Assembly: GCF_001544795.2 (NCBI RefSeq)
Contig: NZ_FCOI02000004.1
Span: 186,001-250,000 of the forward strand
Reading direction: 5' to 3'
DNA: 64,000 nucleotides
From: Caballeronia temeraria
GTDB taxonomy: Bacteria > Pseudomonadota > Gammaproteobacteria > Burkholderiales > Burkholderiaceae
The notes beneath the pieces were generated by a model that was not told the DNA's origin, did no database searches, and saw only the letters and a program-made list of their open reading frames with translations. A program made the position numbers and the translations under genes. Below, one piece after another: positions 42,852 through 52,432 of this stretch (positions are counted from its first letter, which is position 1; each line of letters opens with the position of its first letter).

Positions 42852-43478
42852 ATGCGCAAGCTCATCGTTTCGACTTTCATCAGCCTCGATGGCGTGATTC
42901 AGGCGCCCGGCGGCCCCAGGGAAGACCCCAGCGGAGGTTTTCGTTTTGGCGGCTGGATCGTCCCTTTTGCCGATGAAGCCATCGGCCAGCACGTGCAGAG
43001 CCTCCTCGCACAGCCGTTCGAGCTGCTGCTCGGGCGCAACACCTACGACATCTTCGCGTCCCACTGGCCCGACGTTCCGGCCGATTCGAAAAGCCGCGCC
43101 ATCGCCGACGTCTTCAACCGCGTGCCGAAGCATGTCGCGACGCATCTATCCGCCGGGCTCGACTGGCAGAACAGTCGCGCGCTCGAAGGCGATCTCGCCG
43201 ATGCGGTGCGCGCGTTAAAGGAAGAGGAAGGCGCCGGTCTGCTGACGTTCGGAAGCGGCGACATGGTGCGCCAACTGCTCGCGGCGGGCCTCGTCGATGA
43301 ACTCTGTCTGCTGATCTTTCCCGTGATGCTGGGACGCGGCAAGCGCCTCTTCGCCGACGATGCGCAAGTGTCCGCCTTCACGCTCGCGCACTCGACGCGC
43401 ACGCCCGGCGGCGTGCTCATCACGCGTTATGCGCGCGGCGGCGAAGTGCGCACCGGTTCGTTCGAAGACGCCGATTGA
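42852..43478 (+). CDS. Dihydrofolate reductase family protein (RibD C-terminal-like)
   Basis: A 208-residue protein of the DHFR/RibD-C fold: MRKLIVSTFISLDGVIQAPG, LLLGRNTYDIF and LLTFGSGDMVRQLLAAGLVDELCLLIFPVMLGRGKRLF in outline. These YyaP-like proteins usually act as NADPH-dependent reductases of unknown substrate. It is a single gene with CGGAGAACGTT before the ATG. Confidence 0.85.
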   Translation: MRKLIVSTFISLDGVIQAPGGPREDPSGGFRFGGWIVPFADEAIGQHVQSLLAQPFELLLGRNTYDIFASHWPDVPADSKSRAIADVFNRVPKHVATHLSAGLDWQNSRALEGDLADAVRALKEEEGAGLLTFGSGDMVRQLLAAGLVDELCLLIFPVMLGRGKRLFADDAQVSAFTLAHSTRTPGGVLITRYARGGEVRTGSFEDAD

Positions 43479-43523
43479 CTGTGATTAAATGTGCTGTCCG
43501 TTGAGTCCACGGAGCACATTCCG

Positions 43524-44306
43524 ATGACGAGTAACTGGCTGCACAACCTGCCGCTGTGGCAGATGACGCTCGTGGTCTTCGGCGCGACGGGTTTCATCGG
43601 AGCATTGGTGCATTACGTGACGGGCCGGCTTGCGGCGAGCGCGCATCGGCGCTCATTCGCGACATTGTCGCCCGGCCTGCTTTCGCCGATCGGCGTCATT
43701 TTCGGCTTGCTCATCGCGTTCACCGCCGCGCAAGTGTGGAACGACACGGCGCGCGCCAACGACGCCGTCGATGCGGAAGCCGGCGCGCTGCGATCCGTCA
43801 TCGTGCTGTCGGCGATTTTCCCGGCGGACGCGCAGATGCAGTTGCGAAAGCTGGTGCGCGACTACATCGAGTACACCGTCGACACCGAATGGCCGATGAT
43901 GGCGCAAGGCGCCGTCACGCTGAAAATCAGCCCGCCTACGCTGAACCGGGCGCTTCAGTACACGCTCGCCCTGCCCGCGAATACCGCCGGTCAACAGACC
44001 GCGCAACGCCAGGTGGCGGAGTTTCTCGAGCGGGCGCTCGAGGCGCGTCGCGAGCGCATTCTCGTGAGCCGGTCCGAGGTCAGCGGCATCAAGTGGCTAT
44101 GCCTGAGCTTTCTCGCCTTCTGTCTCGTGTTTTCGATCGCGCTGGTTCATGGCGAAAACCGGCTCGCGTGCGCGGTTGCGATCGGGCTTTTCTGCGCGAG
44201 TCTCGCGACGACCATGCTGCTGATTCTTTCGCATGATCGCCCGTTTTCCGGCGAGATCGCCGTGAAGCCCGAACCGCTCCTGCAGGTCGTTCCCGTCTAC
44301 CCGTGA
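43524..44306 (+). CDS. DUF4239 membrane protein
   Basis: A 260-residue membrane protein with four predicted helices: two near the N-terminus (MTLVVFGATGFIGALVHYV and SPIGVIFGLLIAFTAAQVW) and two near the C-terminus, around a soluble middle. This bestrophin-like arrangement matches DUF4239; function unknown. A GTG at 43491 would add 11 residues. It converges on the thiolase, seven bases apart. Confidence 0.8.
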   Translation: MTSNWLHNLPLWQMTLVVFGATGFIGALVHYVTGRLAASAHRRSFATLSPGLLSPIGVIFGLLIAFTAAQVWNDTARANDAVDAEAGALRSVIVLSAIFPADAQMQLRKLVRDYIEYTVDTEWPMMAQGAVTLKISPPTLNRALQYTLALPANTAGQQTAQRQVAEFLERALEARRERILVSRSEVSGIKWLCLSFLAFCLVFSIALVHGENRLACAVAIGLFCASLATTMLLILSHDRPFSGEIAVKPEPLLQVVPVYP

Positions 44307-44313
44307 CGTCGCT

Positions 44314-45498
44314 TCACTGCAGACTTTCGAAGATCGCCGCGATGCCCTGACCGCCGCCGATGCACATCGTGACGAGCGCATAGCGGCCACCGATGCGCTT
44401 CAGCTCGTAAAGCGCCTTCACGGTGATGAGCGCGCCCGTCGCGCCGATCGGATGGCCGAGCGAAATGCCCGAGCCGTTCGGATTGACCTTCGCCGGATCG
44501 AGTCCCAACTCGTTCGTCACCGCGCACGCCTGCGCTGCGAAGGCTTCGTTGGCTTCGATCACATCGAGCTGATCGACACGAAGACCCGCGCGTTCGAGCG
44601 CCTTGCGCGTCGCCGGCACCGGGCCGATGCCCATATACGCCGGATCGACGCCCGCGTGCGCATACGACACGAGGCGCGCGAGCGGTTTCGCGCCGCGCCG
44701 CTCGGCCTCGTCGCGCTCCATCATCAGCACGGCCGCCGCCGCGTCGTTGATGCCCGATGCGTTGCCCGCCGTCACCGTGCCGTTCTCCTTGACGAACACC
44801 GCCTTCAGCTTTTCGAAATCGCTGGCGCTCGCGTCGAGACGCACGTGCTCGTCGGTATCGAAGACGGCATCGCCTTTTTTCGCGCGCACGGTGATCGGCA
44901 GGATCTGCTCGTCGAAACGCTTTTCCGCGATCGCGCGTGCCGCCCGGCGATGCGATTCGAGCGCGAGCGCGTCCTGCGCATCGCGCGAGATGCCGTATTT
45001 GCGCGCGACGTTCTCCGCCGTCACGCCCATGTGGATCGTCTGGAAAGGATCGTGCAGCGCGCCGAGCATCATGTCGACGAGCTTGCCGTCGCCCATGCGC
45101 TGTCCGAAGCGCGCGCCCGGCAACGTGTACGGCGCGCGGCTCATCGACTCGGCGCCGCCGCCGATCGCGATGTCCGCATCGCCCAGCAAAATGGTCTGCG
45201 CCGCCGATACGACCGCCTGCAGGCCCGAGCCGCACAGCCGGTTCACCGTCAGCGCGGGCACGTGTTGCGCAACGCCGCCTTCGATCGCCGCGACGCGCGC
45301 CAGATACATGTCCTTCGGCTCCGTATGAAGGACATTGCCGAAGACCACGTGACCGACGTCATCGCCCGTCACGTTCGCGCGACGAAGCGTTTCGCGCACG
45401 ATCTTCGCGCCCAGTTCGGTCGGAGAGAAATCCTTGAGACTGCCGCCGAAATCGCCGATTGCAGTCCGCACGCCGCTCACCACTACCACTTCACGCAT
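44314..45498 (-). CDS. Acetyl-CoA acetyltransferase / beta-ketothiolase
   Basis: Thiolase II-type enzyme of 394 residues, which condenses two acyl-CoAs or splits a 3-ketoacyl-CoA. Active-site Cys in [10 protein letters not shown], His in GHPIGATGA and the second Cys in CIGGGQG are all present. It follows the long acyl-CoA dehydrogenase by 30 bases and looks like the last step of the same beta-oxidation unit. Close to BktB-type ketothiolases, but substrate length is not fixed by sequence here. Confidence 0.9.
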   Translation of the reverse strand: MREVVVVSGVRTAIGDFGGSLKDFSPTELGAKIVRETLRRANVTGDDVGHVVFGNVLHTEPKDMYLARVAAIEGGVAQHVPALTVNRLCGSGLQAVVSAAQTILLGDADIAIGGGAESMSRAPYTLPGARFGQRMGDGKLVDMMLGALHDPFQTIHMGVTAENVARKYGISRDAQDALALESHRRAARAIAEKRFDEQILPITVRAKKGDAVFDTDEHVRLDASASDFEKLKAVFVKENGTVTAGNASGINDAAAAVLMMERDEAERRGAKPLARLVSYAHAGVDPAYMGIGPVPATRKALERAGLRVDQLDVIEANEAFAAQACAVTNELGLDPAKVNPNGSGISLGHPIGATGALITVKALYELKRIGGRYALVTMCIGGGQGIAAIFESLQ

Positions 45499-45528
45499 CG
45501 TCTCGCTCCTTTGATTTGCGCATTCGCG

Positions 45529-47331
45529 TCAGAATTGGGCTTCGCTCAGCGCGAACAGCGGATCGTCGCCGTGCGCTGAAACGATCGCCGTTTCGAGCGC
45601 GCGCGCCTGCGTCAGCACGTATTCGGAAAAGCAGTGCGCCGTCGCGATCTTCGCGCCGTAGAACGCCGGATCGTCCGCGCGTTTGCGTTGCGCGACCAGC
45701 AGCGCGCGCGCCATCTGCCAGCCCGACAGCACGATGCCCGCGAGCTTCACATAGAACACGCTGCCGGCGAACACCGCGTTCGGATCGCGCTTGCCGGTGT
45801 CGAGCACGTACGTGACGACGTTCGCGAGCGCCGCGCGGCCATCGGAAAGGCGCCGATGCATCGCTTCGAATACGCGCGCCGCATCGCCGGCATCGGCCGA
45901 CTTCAGCGCGTCGAGCGTTGCGTCGATCTCGCCGAGCAGCGCACGCGCCGCCGCGCCGCCATCGCGAAGCGTCTTGCGGCCGACGAGATCGTTCGCCTGA
46001 ATCGCCGTCGTGCCTTCGTAGATCGACAGAATGCGCGCGTCGCGATAGAACTGGGCCGCGCCCGTCTCTTCGATGAAACCCATCCCGCCATGCACCTGAA
46101 CGCCGAGGCTCGTGACGTCGATCGACATTTCGGTGCTCCAGCCCTTCACGATCGGCACGAGGAATTCGTTGATCGCGAGATGGCGTGCGCGCGTGCCGGC
46201 GTCGTCGTGATGATGGGCGAAATCCGCGTGCGCCGCCGCGACATAGGCGAGCGCACGCGCGCCTTCGGTCAGCGCGCGCATCGTGCCGAGCATGCGCCGC
46301 ACGTCGGGATGGCGGATGATCGCGACCGAAGCCGCGCTCGAACCATCGACGGGACGGCTCTGAACGCGTTCCTTCGCGTAGGCGGCGGCCTTCTGATACG
46401 CGGCATCCGACAGCGCGATGCCCTGCACGCCGACGCCGAAACGCGCCGCGTTCATCATGATGAACATGTATTCGAGGCCGCGATTCTCTTCGCCGACCAG
46501 ATAACCGATCGCGCCGCCCTTGTCGCCGTACTGGAGCACGGCGGTCGGGCTCGCCTTGATGCCGAGCTTGTGTTCGATCGATACGCACTGCACGTCGTTG
46601 CGCGCGCCGAGGCTGCCGTCGTCGTTCAAGAGGAACTTGGGCACGACGAACAGCGAAATGCCCTTCACGCCTTCCGGCGCATCCGGCGTGCGCGCCAGCA
46701 CGAGATGGACGATGTTCTCGGCCATGTCGTGCTCGCCCCACGTGATGAAAATCTTGGTGCCGAAAATCTTGTACGTGCCGTCGCCCTGACGTTCGGCGCG
46801 CGAACGCACCAGCGCGAGATCGGAGCCCGCTTGCGGCTCGGTCAGGTTCATCGTGCCGGTCCACGCGCCTTCGATCAGCTTCGGCAGAAAGCGCGCCTTC
46901 AAGTCATCCGAACCGGCGAGCAGCAACGCTTCGATGGCGCCATCGGTGAGCAGCGGGCACAGCGCGAAGGAAAGGTTCGATGCGTTCAGCATCTCGATGC
47001 ACGGCGCCGCGATCAGCTTCGCGAGTCCTTGTCCGCCGAATTCGGCCGGATGGCTGATGCCTTGCCAGCCGCCTTCCGTGTATTGACGGAACGCATCGGC
47101 GAAACCGGGCGTCGCCGTCACTTCGCCGTCGCGCCATGCGCTCGGCTGCTGGTCTCCCCGCGCGTTGAGCGGCGCGATGACTTCGGCGGCGAGCTTCGCG
47201 CCTTCGTCGAGAATGGCTTGCGCCGTGTCTGCGTTCGAATCGGCGAGGCCCGGAAGCTGACTGACGCTTGCAATATCTGCCAGCTCTTCCATGACGAACA
47301 TCATTTCCTTGACGGGCGGCGTGTAATTCAT
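45529..47331 (-). CDS. Acyl-CoA dehydrogenase, long form (about 600 residues)
   Basis: FAD enzyme making the 2,3-double bond in acyl-CoA. The 600-residue length, N-terminal MNYTPPVKEMMFVMEELADI and a C-terminal extension after the core match the long DmdC/FadE-type group. The core has MNLTEPQAGSDL and the catalytic Glu in SIYEGTTAIQAND. Preceded by an AraC-type regulator on the same strand and followed by a thiolase. Electrons would go to EtfAB, coded about 2 kb upstream. Confidence 0.9.
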   Translation of the reverse strand: MNYTPPVKEMMFVMEELADIASVSQLPGLADSNADTAQAILDEGAKLAAEVIAPLNARGDQQPSAWRDGEVTATPGFADAFRQYTEGGWQGISHPAEFGGQGLAKLIAAPCIEMLNASNLSFALCPLLTDGAIEALLLAGSDDLKARFLPKLIEGAWTGTMNLTEPQAGSDLALVRSRAERQGDGTYKIFGTKIFITWGEHDMAENIVHLVLARTPDAPEGVKGISLFVVPKFLLNDDGSLGARNDVQCVSIEHKLGIKASPTAVLQYGDKGGAIGYLVGEENRGLEYMFIMMNAARFGVGVQGIALSDAAYQKAAAYAKERVQSRPVDGSSAASVAIIRHPDVRRMLGTMRALTEGARALAYVAAAHADFAHHHDDAGTRARHLAINEFLVPIVKGWSTEMSIDVTSLGVQVHGGMGFIEETGAAQFYRDARILSIYEGTTAIQANDLVGRKTLRDGGAAARALLGEIDATLDALKSADAGDAARVFEAMHRRLSDGRAALANVVTYVLDTGKRDPNAVFAGSVFYVKLAGIVLSGWQMARALLVAQRKRADDPAFYGAKIATAHCFSEYVLTQARALETAIVSAHGDDPLFALSEAQF

Positions 47332-47468
47332 CGATGACTCCTCGGCCCACAGCTTTTCGACGAAGCACGCGCTGCGGCAGCAAATGTTGACGTGTTGCGA
47401 TGCATGGTATCAACGCTGCCCGATTCCTTTGCTACCGGAACCTGCCCTTTCACTGACAAAATCTGCCA

Positions 47469-47484
47469 AACGGGTGCGCCCGTT
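47469..47484 (-). terminator. Hairpin after the AraC-type gene
   Basis: AACGGG-TGCG-CCCGTT, a perfect 6-bp stem three bases after the regulator stop; on the minus strand ATTTT follows eight bases later. Weak intrinsic terminator, or a partial separator from the acyl-CoA dehydrogenase gene. Confidence 0.4.
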
Positions 47485-47486
47485 GG

Positions 47487-48491
47487 TCACTCACCCTTTC
47501 TCTGCCGGTACGCGGCCGGCGTGCTGCCGGTCCAGTGACGGAACGCGCGATGAAACGCGGTCGGATTGTCGAAGCCGACGTCGTAGGCGATGGCGGCGAT
47601 GGCATCGTCCGAACGGGTGAGACGCTGGATCGCGATATCGCGGCGCACTTCGTCCTTGATCGCCTGGAAGGTCGTTCCCTCCGCTTCGAGACGTCTGCAC
47701 AGCGTGCGCATGGAGTAATGCAGTTGCTGCGCGACGGCCTCGACGGTCGGCGTCGCCGGCAAGCCCGCGGCAATGCATTGCCGCACGCGATGACACACCA
47801 TCTCTTCCGTGAACGACACGAAAATCCAGTCTTCCGGCGCACGCTGAAGAAACGCGTTGAGATCCGATTTGCGCTGCCGGATAGGCCGATCGAGATAGCC
47901 GGCATCGAACGCGATGAGCGTGCGATCGCGCCCGAAGCGCACCGGCCCCGGAAACAGATACAGCAGATCGCCCGATTGCGCGGGGCGCATGAATTCGAAC
48001 GCCGCTTCGACGAGCGGAATCTTCTCGCGGATGAGCCATGACGCAACGCCGTGCACGAGCTTCAGCACGAGTTCACGCGCGAGCGCGCTCGCTGGCGGTC
48101 CATCGGGATTCGCGACGAATTCGACGGTCGCATACTGCCCTTCGCGGCGCGACACGAGCTGGAATTCATCGAGAACGAGATGGAAGAACTGGCCGAAGCG
48201 ATGCAGCGCCACTTCGAGACGCGGCGCATCGAGCAGGCTCAGACACAGGAACTTGAGCGTGCCGTTGCGCAGCGGACGCGCGAAGATGCCGGGCATCTCG
48301 TCATCGAGTTCCATGGCGAGCAGCCGGTATAGCGTCGAAAACTGCTCCTGCGTGACGCGCGCGGCGGGCATGCCGAGCAGTTCATGCGGAATGCCGGAAT
48401 GCTCCGCCAGGCGCACGACCGCGGCGCGATCGGCGCCCGAGAGGAAGCCGTTGACGACGGATATGGGAACGGTGGCTGAAGGTGGCCTCAT
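47487..48491 (-). CDS. AraC family regulator with N-terminal Arabinose_bd domain
   Basis: A 334-residue regulator. The first 200 residues match the PF12625-type sensor found in OruR-like proteins; the C-terminal HTH_18 domain has SMRTLCRRLEAEGTTFQAIKDEVRRDIA and DVGFDNPTAFHRAFRHWTGSTPAAYR. Regulators of this type often sit next to acyl-CoA dehydrogenase and thiolase genes, as here, and probably activate them in response to a fatty acid or its CoA ester. Confidence 0.9.
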   Translation of the reverse strand: MRPPSATVPISVVNGFLSGADRAAVVRLAEHSGIPHELLGMPAARVTQEQFSTLYRLLAMELDDEMPGIFARPLRNGTLKFLCLSLLDAPRLEVALHRFGQFFHLVLDEFQLVSRREGQYATVEFVANPDGPPASALARELVLKLVHGVASWLIREKIPLVEAAFEFMRPAQSGDLLYLFPGPVRFGRDRTLIAFDAGYLDRPIRQRKSDLNAFLQRAPEDWIFVSFTEEMVCHRVRQCIAAGLPATPTVEAVAQQLHYSMRTLCRRLEAEGTTFQAIKDEVRRDIAIQRLTRSDDAIAAIAYDVGFDNPTAFHRAFRHWTGSTPAAYRQRKGE

Positions 48492-48559
48492 GACGGCATC
48501 GCACGGGAGGGGAGCGCGAGGCCGATTTTGTCATAGCTTCGACGCGCGTGGCGGCTGCC

Positions 48560-49093
48560 TCACGCACGTTCCGGCGCGACGTACCACGTCGGATGGAATG
48601 CCTTCACAAGCGGACCGTCCGTGCGCAGCGCATGACATCCGTCGAGCTGGAACGGCCGCAGCAGGGTGCCGCTCGCGTTGATTTCCTCGCTCATCGTCTG
48701 GAATGCGGCGGTCGCCACCGCGCCGATGAGTTCGGTCAGATGCGTGCAGCCGCGCGTGCCGCCAAACAGGCTTCTGATCTCGCGCATGAAGCCCGGCGCG
48801 AGCTTCATGCCTTCGAGCTTGCGATACTCGGGCGTGATCGCATCGCAATGGCCGACGTACGGCACGGTGATCGATTCGGCCTTCGCCTCGCGGATCACGA
48901 AATCGACGCCGATGGTAATGCGCAGCATCATGTCGTGCACCGGATCGCCCGCCTTCACGACCACGCCGTGCGACGCGCGGTCGTACGACTTCGTGTCGCG
49001 CAGACGGCCTTCGATGTCATAGAGGCCGTCCGCGCGTTTGAAGCCTTGCAGCGTGATCTGCCGTGTGTGCAGCGGCACGCGGTCCATCGTCAC
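48560..49093 (-). CDS. DUF2889 family protein
   Basis: A 177-residue protein beginning VPLHTRQITLQGFKRADGLYDIEGRLRDTKSY after two start choices: GTG at 49093, which overlaps the etfA stop (GTGA), or ATG at 49087. HMMVD-like metal motifs are absent; CTHLTELIG is conserved in the family. DUF2889 proteins occur near CoA or aromatic-acid genes but have no known activity. Placement directly after etfA suggests co-transcription. Confidence 0.8.
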   Translation of the reverse strand: MTMDRVPLHTRQITLQGFKRADGLYDIEGRLRDTKSYDRASHGVVVKAGDPVHDMMLRITIGVDFVIREAKAESITVPYVGHCDAITPEYRKLEGMKLAPGFMREIRSLFGGTRGCTHLTELIGAVATAAFQTMSEEINASGTLLRPFQLDGCHALRTDGPLVKAFHPTWYVAPERA

Positions 49094-50022
49094 AGCGTGC
49101 TCGCGAGTTCGGGCACGACCGTGAAGAGATCGCCGACGAGACCGTAGTCGGCCACGCTGAAGATCGGCGCTTCGGGGTCTTTGTTGATCGCGACGATGAC
49201 CTTGCTGTCCTTCATGCCCGCGAGGTGCTGAATCGCGCCCGAGATACCGATTGCCACGTACAGTTGCGGCGCGACGATCTTGCCGGTTTGACCGACTTGA
49301 TAGTCGTTCGGGACGTAGCCCGCATCGACTGCCGCGCGCGATGCGCCCAGCGCTGCGCCGAGCTTGTCGGCGAGCGGTTCCAGCGTCTTCGTGTAGTTTT
49401 CGCCGCTGCCCAGACCGCGACCGCCCGACACGATGATGTTCGCGCTCGTCAGTTCAGGACGATCGAGCTTGGTGACTTCGCGGCTCACGAACGACGAAAT
49501 GCCCGCGTCTGCTGCGGCGTCGATCTTTTCAACCGATGCGCTGCCGCCTTCTGCCGAAACCGGATCGAAGCCCGTTGCACGGACGGTGATGACCTTGATC
49601 GGATCGCTCGATTGAACGGTCGCAATCGCGTTGCCTGCGTAGATCGGACGCTCGAAGGTATCGGCGCTGTCGACAGCGGTGATATCGCTGATTTGCGCGA
49701 CATCGAGATGTGCTGCGATACGCGGCGCGATGTTCTTACCGTAAGCCGTCGCCGGAGCCAGAATGTGCGAATAACCCTTCGCGATGTTCAGCACCGTTGC
49801 TTCGACGTTTTCCGCGAGACCTTCGGCGAGCTGCGGAGCATCGGCGAGCAGCACTTTCGATACGCCCGCGATCTTTGCTGCTGCATCCGCTGCGGCTTGC
49901 GCGTTCGAACCGGCGATCAGCACGTGCACATCGCCGCCGATCTTCGTCGCTGCTGCAATCGTGTTCAGCGTCGATGCCTTGATCGATGCGTTGTCGTGTT
50001 CTGCAATAACCAAAGTCGTCAT
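49090..50022 (-). CDS. etfA: Electron transfer flavoprotein, alpha subunit
   Basis: FAD-binding half of ETF, 310 residues: an N-terminal variable domain and a C-terminal FAD domain with [14 protein letters not shown] and [23 protein letters not shown]. It takes electrons from acyl-CoA dehydrogenases and passes them to ETF:quinone oxidoreductase. Four-base overlap with etfB. Confidence 0.95.
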   Translation of the reverse strand: MTTLVIAEHDNASIKASTLNTIAAATKIGGDVHVLIAGSNAQAAADAAAKIAGVSKVLLADAPQLAEGLAENVEATVLNIAKGYSHILAPATAYGKNIAPRIAAHLDVAQISDITAVDSADTFERPIYAGNAIATVQSSDPIKVITVRATGFDPVSAEGGSASVEKIDAAADAGISSFVSREVTKLDRPELTSANIIVSGGRGLGSGENYTKTLEPLADKLGAALGASRAAVDAGYVPNDYQVGQTGKIVAPQLYVAIGISGAIQHLAGMKDSKVIVAINKDPEAPIFSVADYGLVGDLFTVVPELASTL

Positions 50023-50771
50023 CCAATCACCTTCGCTTCGTTCTTCAGTTTCTCGACCAGCGTCTTCACGTCCGGCACCGTGACGCCCGCGCTGCGCTTC
50101 GGCGGCTCGACGACTTTCAGCGTCTTCAGACGCGGCGTGATATCGACGCCAAGATCCGACGGCGTGATCGTGCTCAAAGGCTTCTTCTTCGCCTTCATGA
50201 TGTTGGGCAACGTCACATAACGCGGCTCGTTCAGGCGCAGATCGGTCGTGACCACTGCGGGCAGCTGCAGAGAAAGCGTTTCCGCGCCGCCATCGATTTC
50301 ACGCGACACAGTGGCTTTGCCATCCGCAATCACAACTTTCGATGCAAACGTCGCCTGCGGCAAACCCGCCAGCGCCGCGAGCATCTGACCGGTCTGATTC
50401 GAGTCATCGTCAATGGCTTGCTTGCCGAGAATGATCAGCTCGGGCTTCTCCTGATCGACCAATGCCTTCAACAACTTCGCCACCGCCAACGGCTGCAACT
50501 CTTCCGGCGATTCCACCAACACAGCACGATCCGCACCAATCGCCAGCGCCGTGCGCAACGTCTCCTGACACTGCGTCACACCGCAAGAAACAGCGATCAC
50601 TTCCGTCGCAACGCCCGCTTCCCTCAACCGCACCGCTTCTTCGACCGCGATCTCATCGAACGGATTCATCGACATCTTCACGTTGGCGATATCGACACCC
50701 GTGTTATCCGATTTCACCCGGACCTTCACGTTGTAATCGACCACCCGTTTGACCGGCACCAGTACCTTCAT
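50019..50771 (-). CDS. etfB: Electron transfer flavoprotein, beta subunit
   Basis: AMP-binding half of ETF, 250 residues, opening [20 protein letters not shown] with the [16 protein letters not shown] segment and the beta-subunit signature [21 protein letters not shown] (in outline). It starts 25 bases after the CitE-like gene on the same strand, so the ETF genes may be served by the same operon as the CoA cluster. Confidence 0.95.
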   Translation of the reverse strand: MKVLVPVKRVVDYNVKVRVKSDNTGVDIANVKMSMNPFDEIAVEEAVRLREAGVATEVIAVSCGVTQCQETLRTALAIGADRAVLVESPEELQPLAVAKLLKALVDQEKPELIILGKQAIDDDSNQTGQMLAALAGLPQATFASKVVIADGKATVSREIDGGAETLSLQLPAVVTTDLRLNEPRYVTLPNIMKAKKKPLSTITPSDLGVDITPRLKTLKVVEPPKRSAGVTVPDVKTLVEKLKNEAKVIG

Positions 50772-50796
50772 TCCTTTTATCTCCGTTGAACCGCGT

Positions 50797-51591
50797 TCAC
50801 GCGGCCTGAATTCTTCGCGCACGGTCGACGATCGGCTTGTCGACCAGCTTTCCGTCCACCGATATCGCGCCGCGCGGATTCGCCTCCAGCGCAGCGAGCA
50901 CGCGCGCCGCCCATTCGCGCTCGGCGGCGCTCGGTGCGAAACCATCGTTCACCGCATCCACCTGCTTCGGATGGATGCACAGCTTGCCGCCGAAACCGAA
51001 CCGGCGCGCGTCGAGCACATCGGCGTTGATCGCGTCGATATCGCCGGTGGCGAGCGTCACGCCGTCGATCGGGGGCAGCAGCCCCGCAAAACGCGACTCG
51101 ACGACAAACTGCGAGCGCACGTAGTCCAGCTCGCGCCCGGTGCCGTCGATGCCCGCGTCCACGCCGAAATCGAACGAGCCGAACGCGAGCCGCGCGACGC
51201 GCTCGCATTGCGCGATCTCGCGCATGCGCACCACGCCCGCCACGCTTTCCACCAGCGCGATCAGTTCGACGTCCTCGGCGCAGCGTGCGGCGATATCGGC
51301 GAGTTGCGCCGCATCTTCGGCCTTCGGCACCATCACGGCCCGCACGTTCGCCGCGCGCACCATCGCGACGTCTTCCTCGTGCCACGGCGTACCGAAAGCG
51401 TTGACGCGAATCACCACGCGCTCATGCGTCTCGCGCAACCATTCCGCGATCTGTGCGCGAGCCTGCGCTTTGGCATCGATGGCGACGGCATCTTCCAGAT
51501 CGATGACGACACGATGCGCCTGCGTCGCCAATGCCTTGTCGAACCGTTCCGGACGATCGCCCGGAACGAACAGAAAACTGCGTGCAATCAT
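50797..51591 (-). CDS. CitE-like HpcH/HpaI aldolase (citramalyl-CoA lyase candidate)
   Basis: A 264-residue TIM-barrel lyase. [38 protein letters not shown] and [13 protein letters not shown] are CitE/malyl-CoA lyase signatures including the Asp/Glu metal ligands and the CoA-binding Arg. No CitD or CitF partners are present, so it is a free-standing lyase. In the itaconate pathway a protein of this family splits citramalyl-CoA to pyruvate and acetyl-CoA; the CoA-transferase and MaoC neighbours support that. Confidence 0.85.
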   Translation of the reverse strand: MIARSFLFVPGDRPERFDKALATQAHRVVIDLEDAVAIDAKAQARAQIAEWLRETHERVVIRVNAFGTPWHEEDVAMVRAANVRAVMVPKAEDAAQLADIAARCAEDVELIALVESVAGVVRMREIAQCERVARLAFGSFDFGVDAGIDGTGRELDYVRSQFVVESRFAGLLPPIDGVTLATGDIDAINADVLDARRFGFGGKLCIHPKQVDAVNDGFAPSAAEREWAARVLAALEANPRGAISVDGKLVDKPIVDRARRIQAA

Positions 51592-51610
51592 GCGGATGTC
51601 CTCGAATGCG

Positions 51611-52432
51611 TCAGGCGCCGCTCCAGCCGCGCTGGAACGTCTCCGAATAGCTGAAACGATCGGCGGGATGAATGCTGACCGCCGCTTCGACGATCTCGCC
51701 CCGCTTGTTGAAGTAACGGCGCGACAGCCACAGCGCGGGCGAGCGCGCCTTGGCGTTGACGAGGCGCGCGATGTTCGCGGGCAGCGCCATTGCGCGAATC
51801 TCCTGCTCCACGCGCGCGATCTGCTCGCCGAACTGACGTTCGATCATCGTGAAGATCGGCGTGTGCGGATCGTCCTCGATGCCCGTCAGCGAACGGAACG
51901 CGGGCTGGATATAGACCTCGGTATGACAGATCGGATCGACGCTTTCCGGCGAGCGCCGGATGCCTTCGAGACGTAGCCACGTTTCGCCGGGCTTCGCCTG
52001 CAACATCGCGCAGAGCGACGCATCGCTCACTTCGACGGTTTCTTTCTTCAGCACCTGCAACGCGGTATCGGCGGAATAGCGATGCAGGTCGCTCAGTTGC
52101 TGCATGACCTGACGATAGCTGCCTTCCGAGTTCACCGCCTTGACGGTCGTGCCGATGCCGGCCTGCCGCACCACCATGCCGAGCTGCACGAGCTGCTTGA
52201 CCGCTTCGCGCACGGTCGAGCGGCTCGCGCCGAACTGCTCGCAAAGTTCGAATTCGGTGGGAATGGTGGACCCCACCGGAAAGCGCCCGCTCTGAATTTC
52301 GTTGATGAGCGTCTGCGCCAGTTGCAGATAGCGCGGCTGCTGACCGAGCACGTTGACCATCTTTTGCACGCGTGATGAAGGATTGACGGATGGATCCGCC
52401 GTTCGCGCGACATCCGGTGCAAGTATCGTCAC
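51611..52432 (-). CDS. GntR family regulator, HutC/UTRA subfamily
   Basis: A 273-residue regulator: winged helix (about residues 35-100, with PTEFELCEQFGASRSTVREAV) and a UTRA effector domain (about 115-260). The start MTILAPD overlaps the CaiB stop (ATGA). Located inside the operon between CoA-transferase and lyase; a GTACGGAC-centred palindrome before maoC fits the HutC-type site pattern and is the likely operator. Confidence 0.88.
   Translation of the reverse strand: MTILAPDVARTADPSVNPSSRVQKMVNVLGQQPRYLQLAQTLINEIQSGRFPVGSTIPTEFELCEQFGASRSTVREAVKQLVQLGMVVRQAGIGTTVKAVNSEGSYRQVMQQLSDLHRYSADTALQVLKKETVEVSDASLCAMLQAKPGETWLRLEGIRRSPESVDPICHTEVYIQPAFRSLTGIEDDPHTPIFTMIERQFGEQIARVEQEIRAMALPANIARLVNAKARSPALWLSRRYFNKRGEIVEAAVSIHPADRFSYSETFQRGWSGA

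Noticed and set aside
45634..47337. Plus-strand ORF of 567 codons
   Set aside because: Antisense to the long acyl-CoA dehydrogenase; no recognisable domain.
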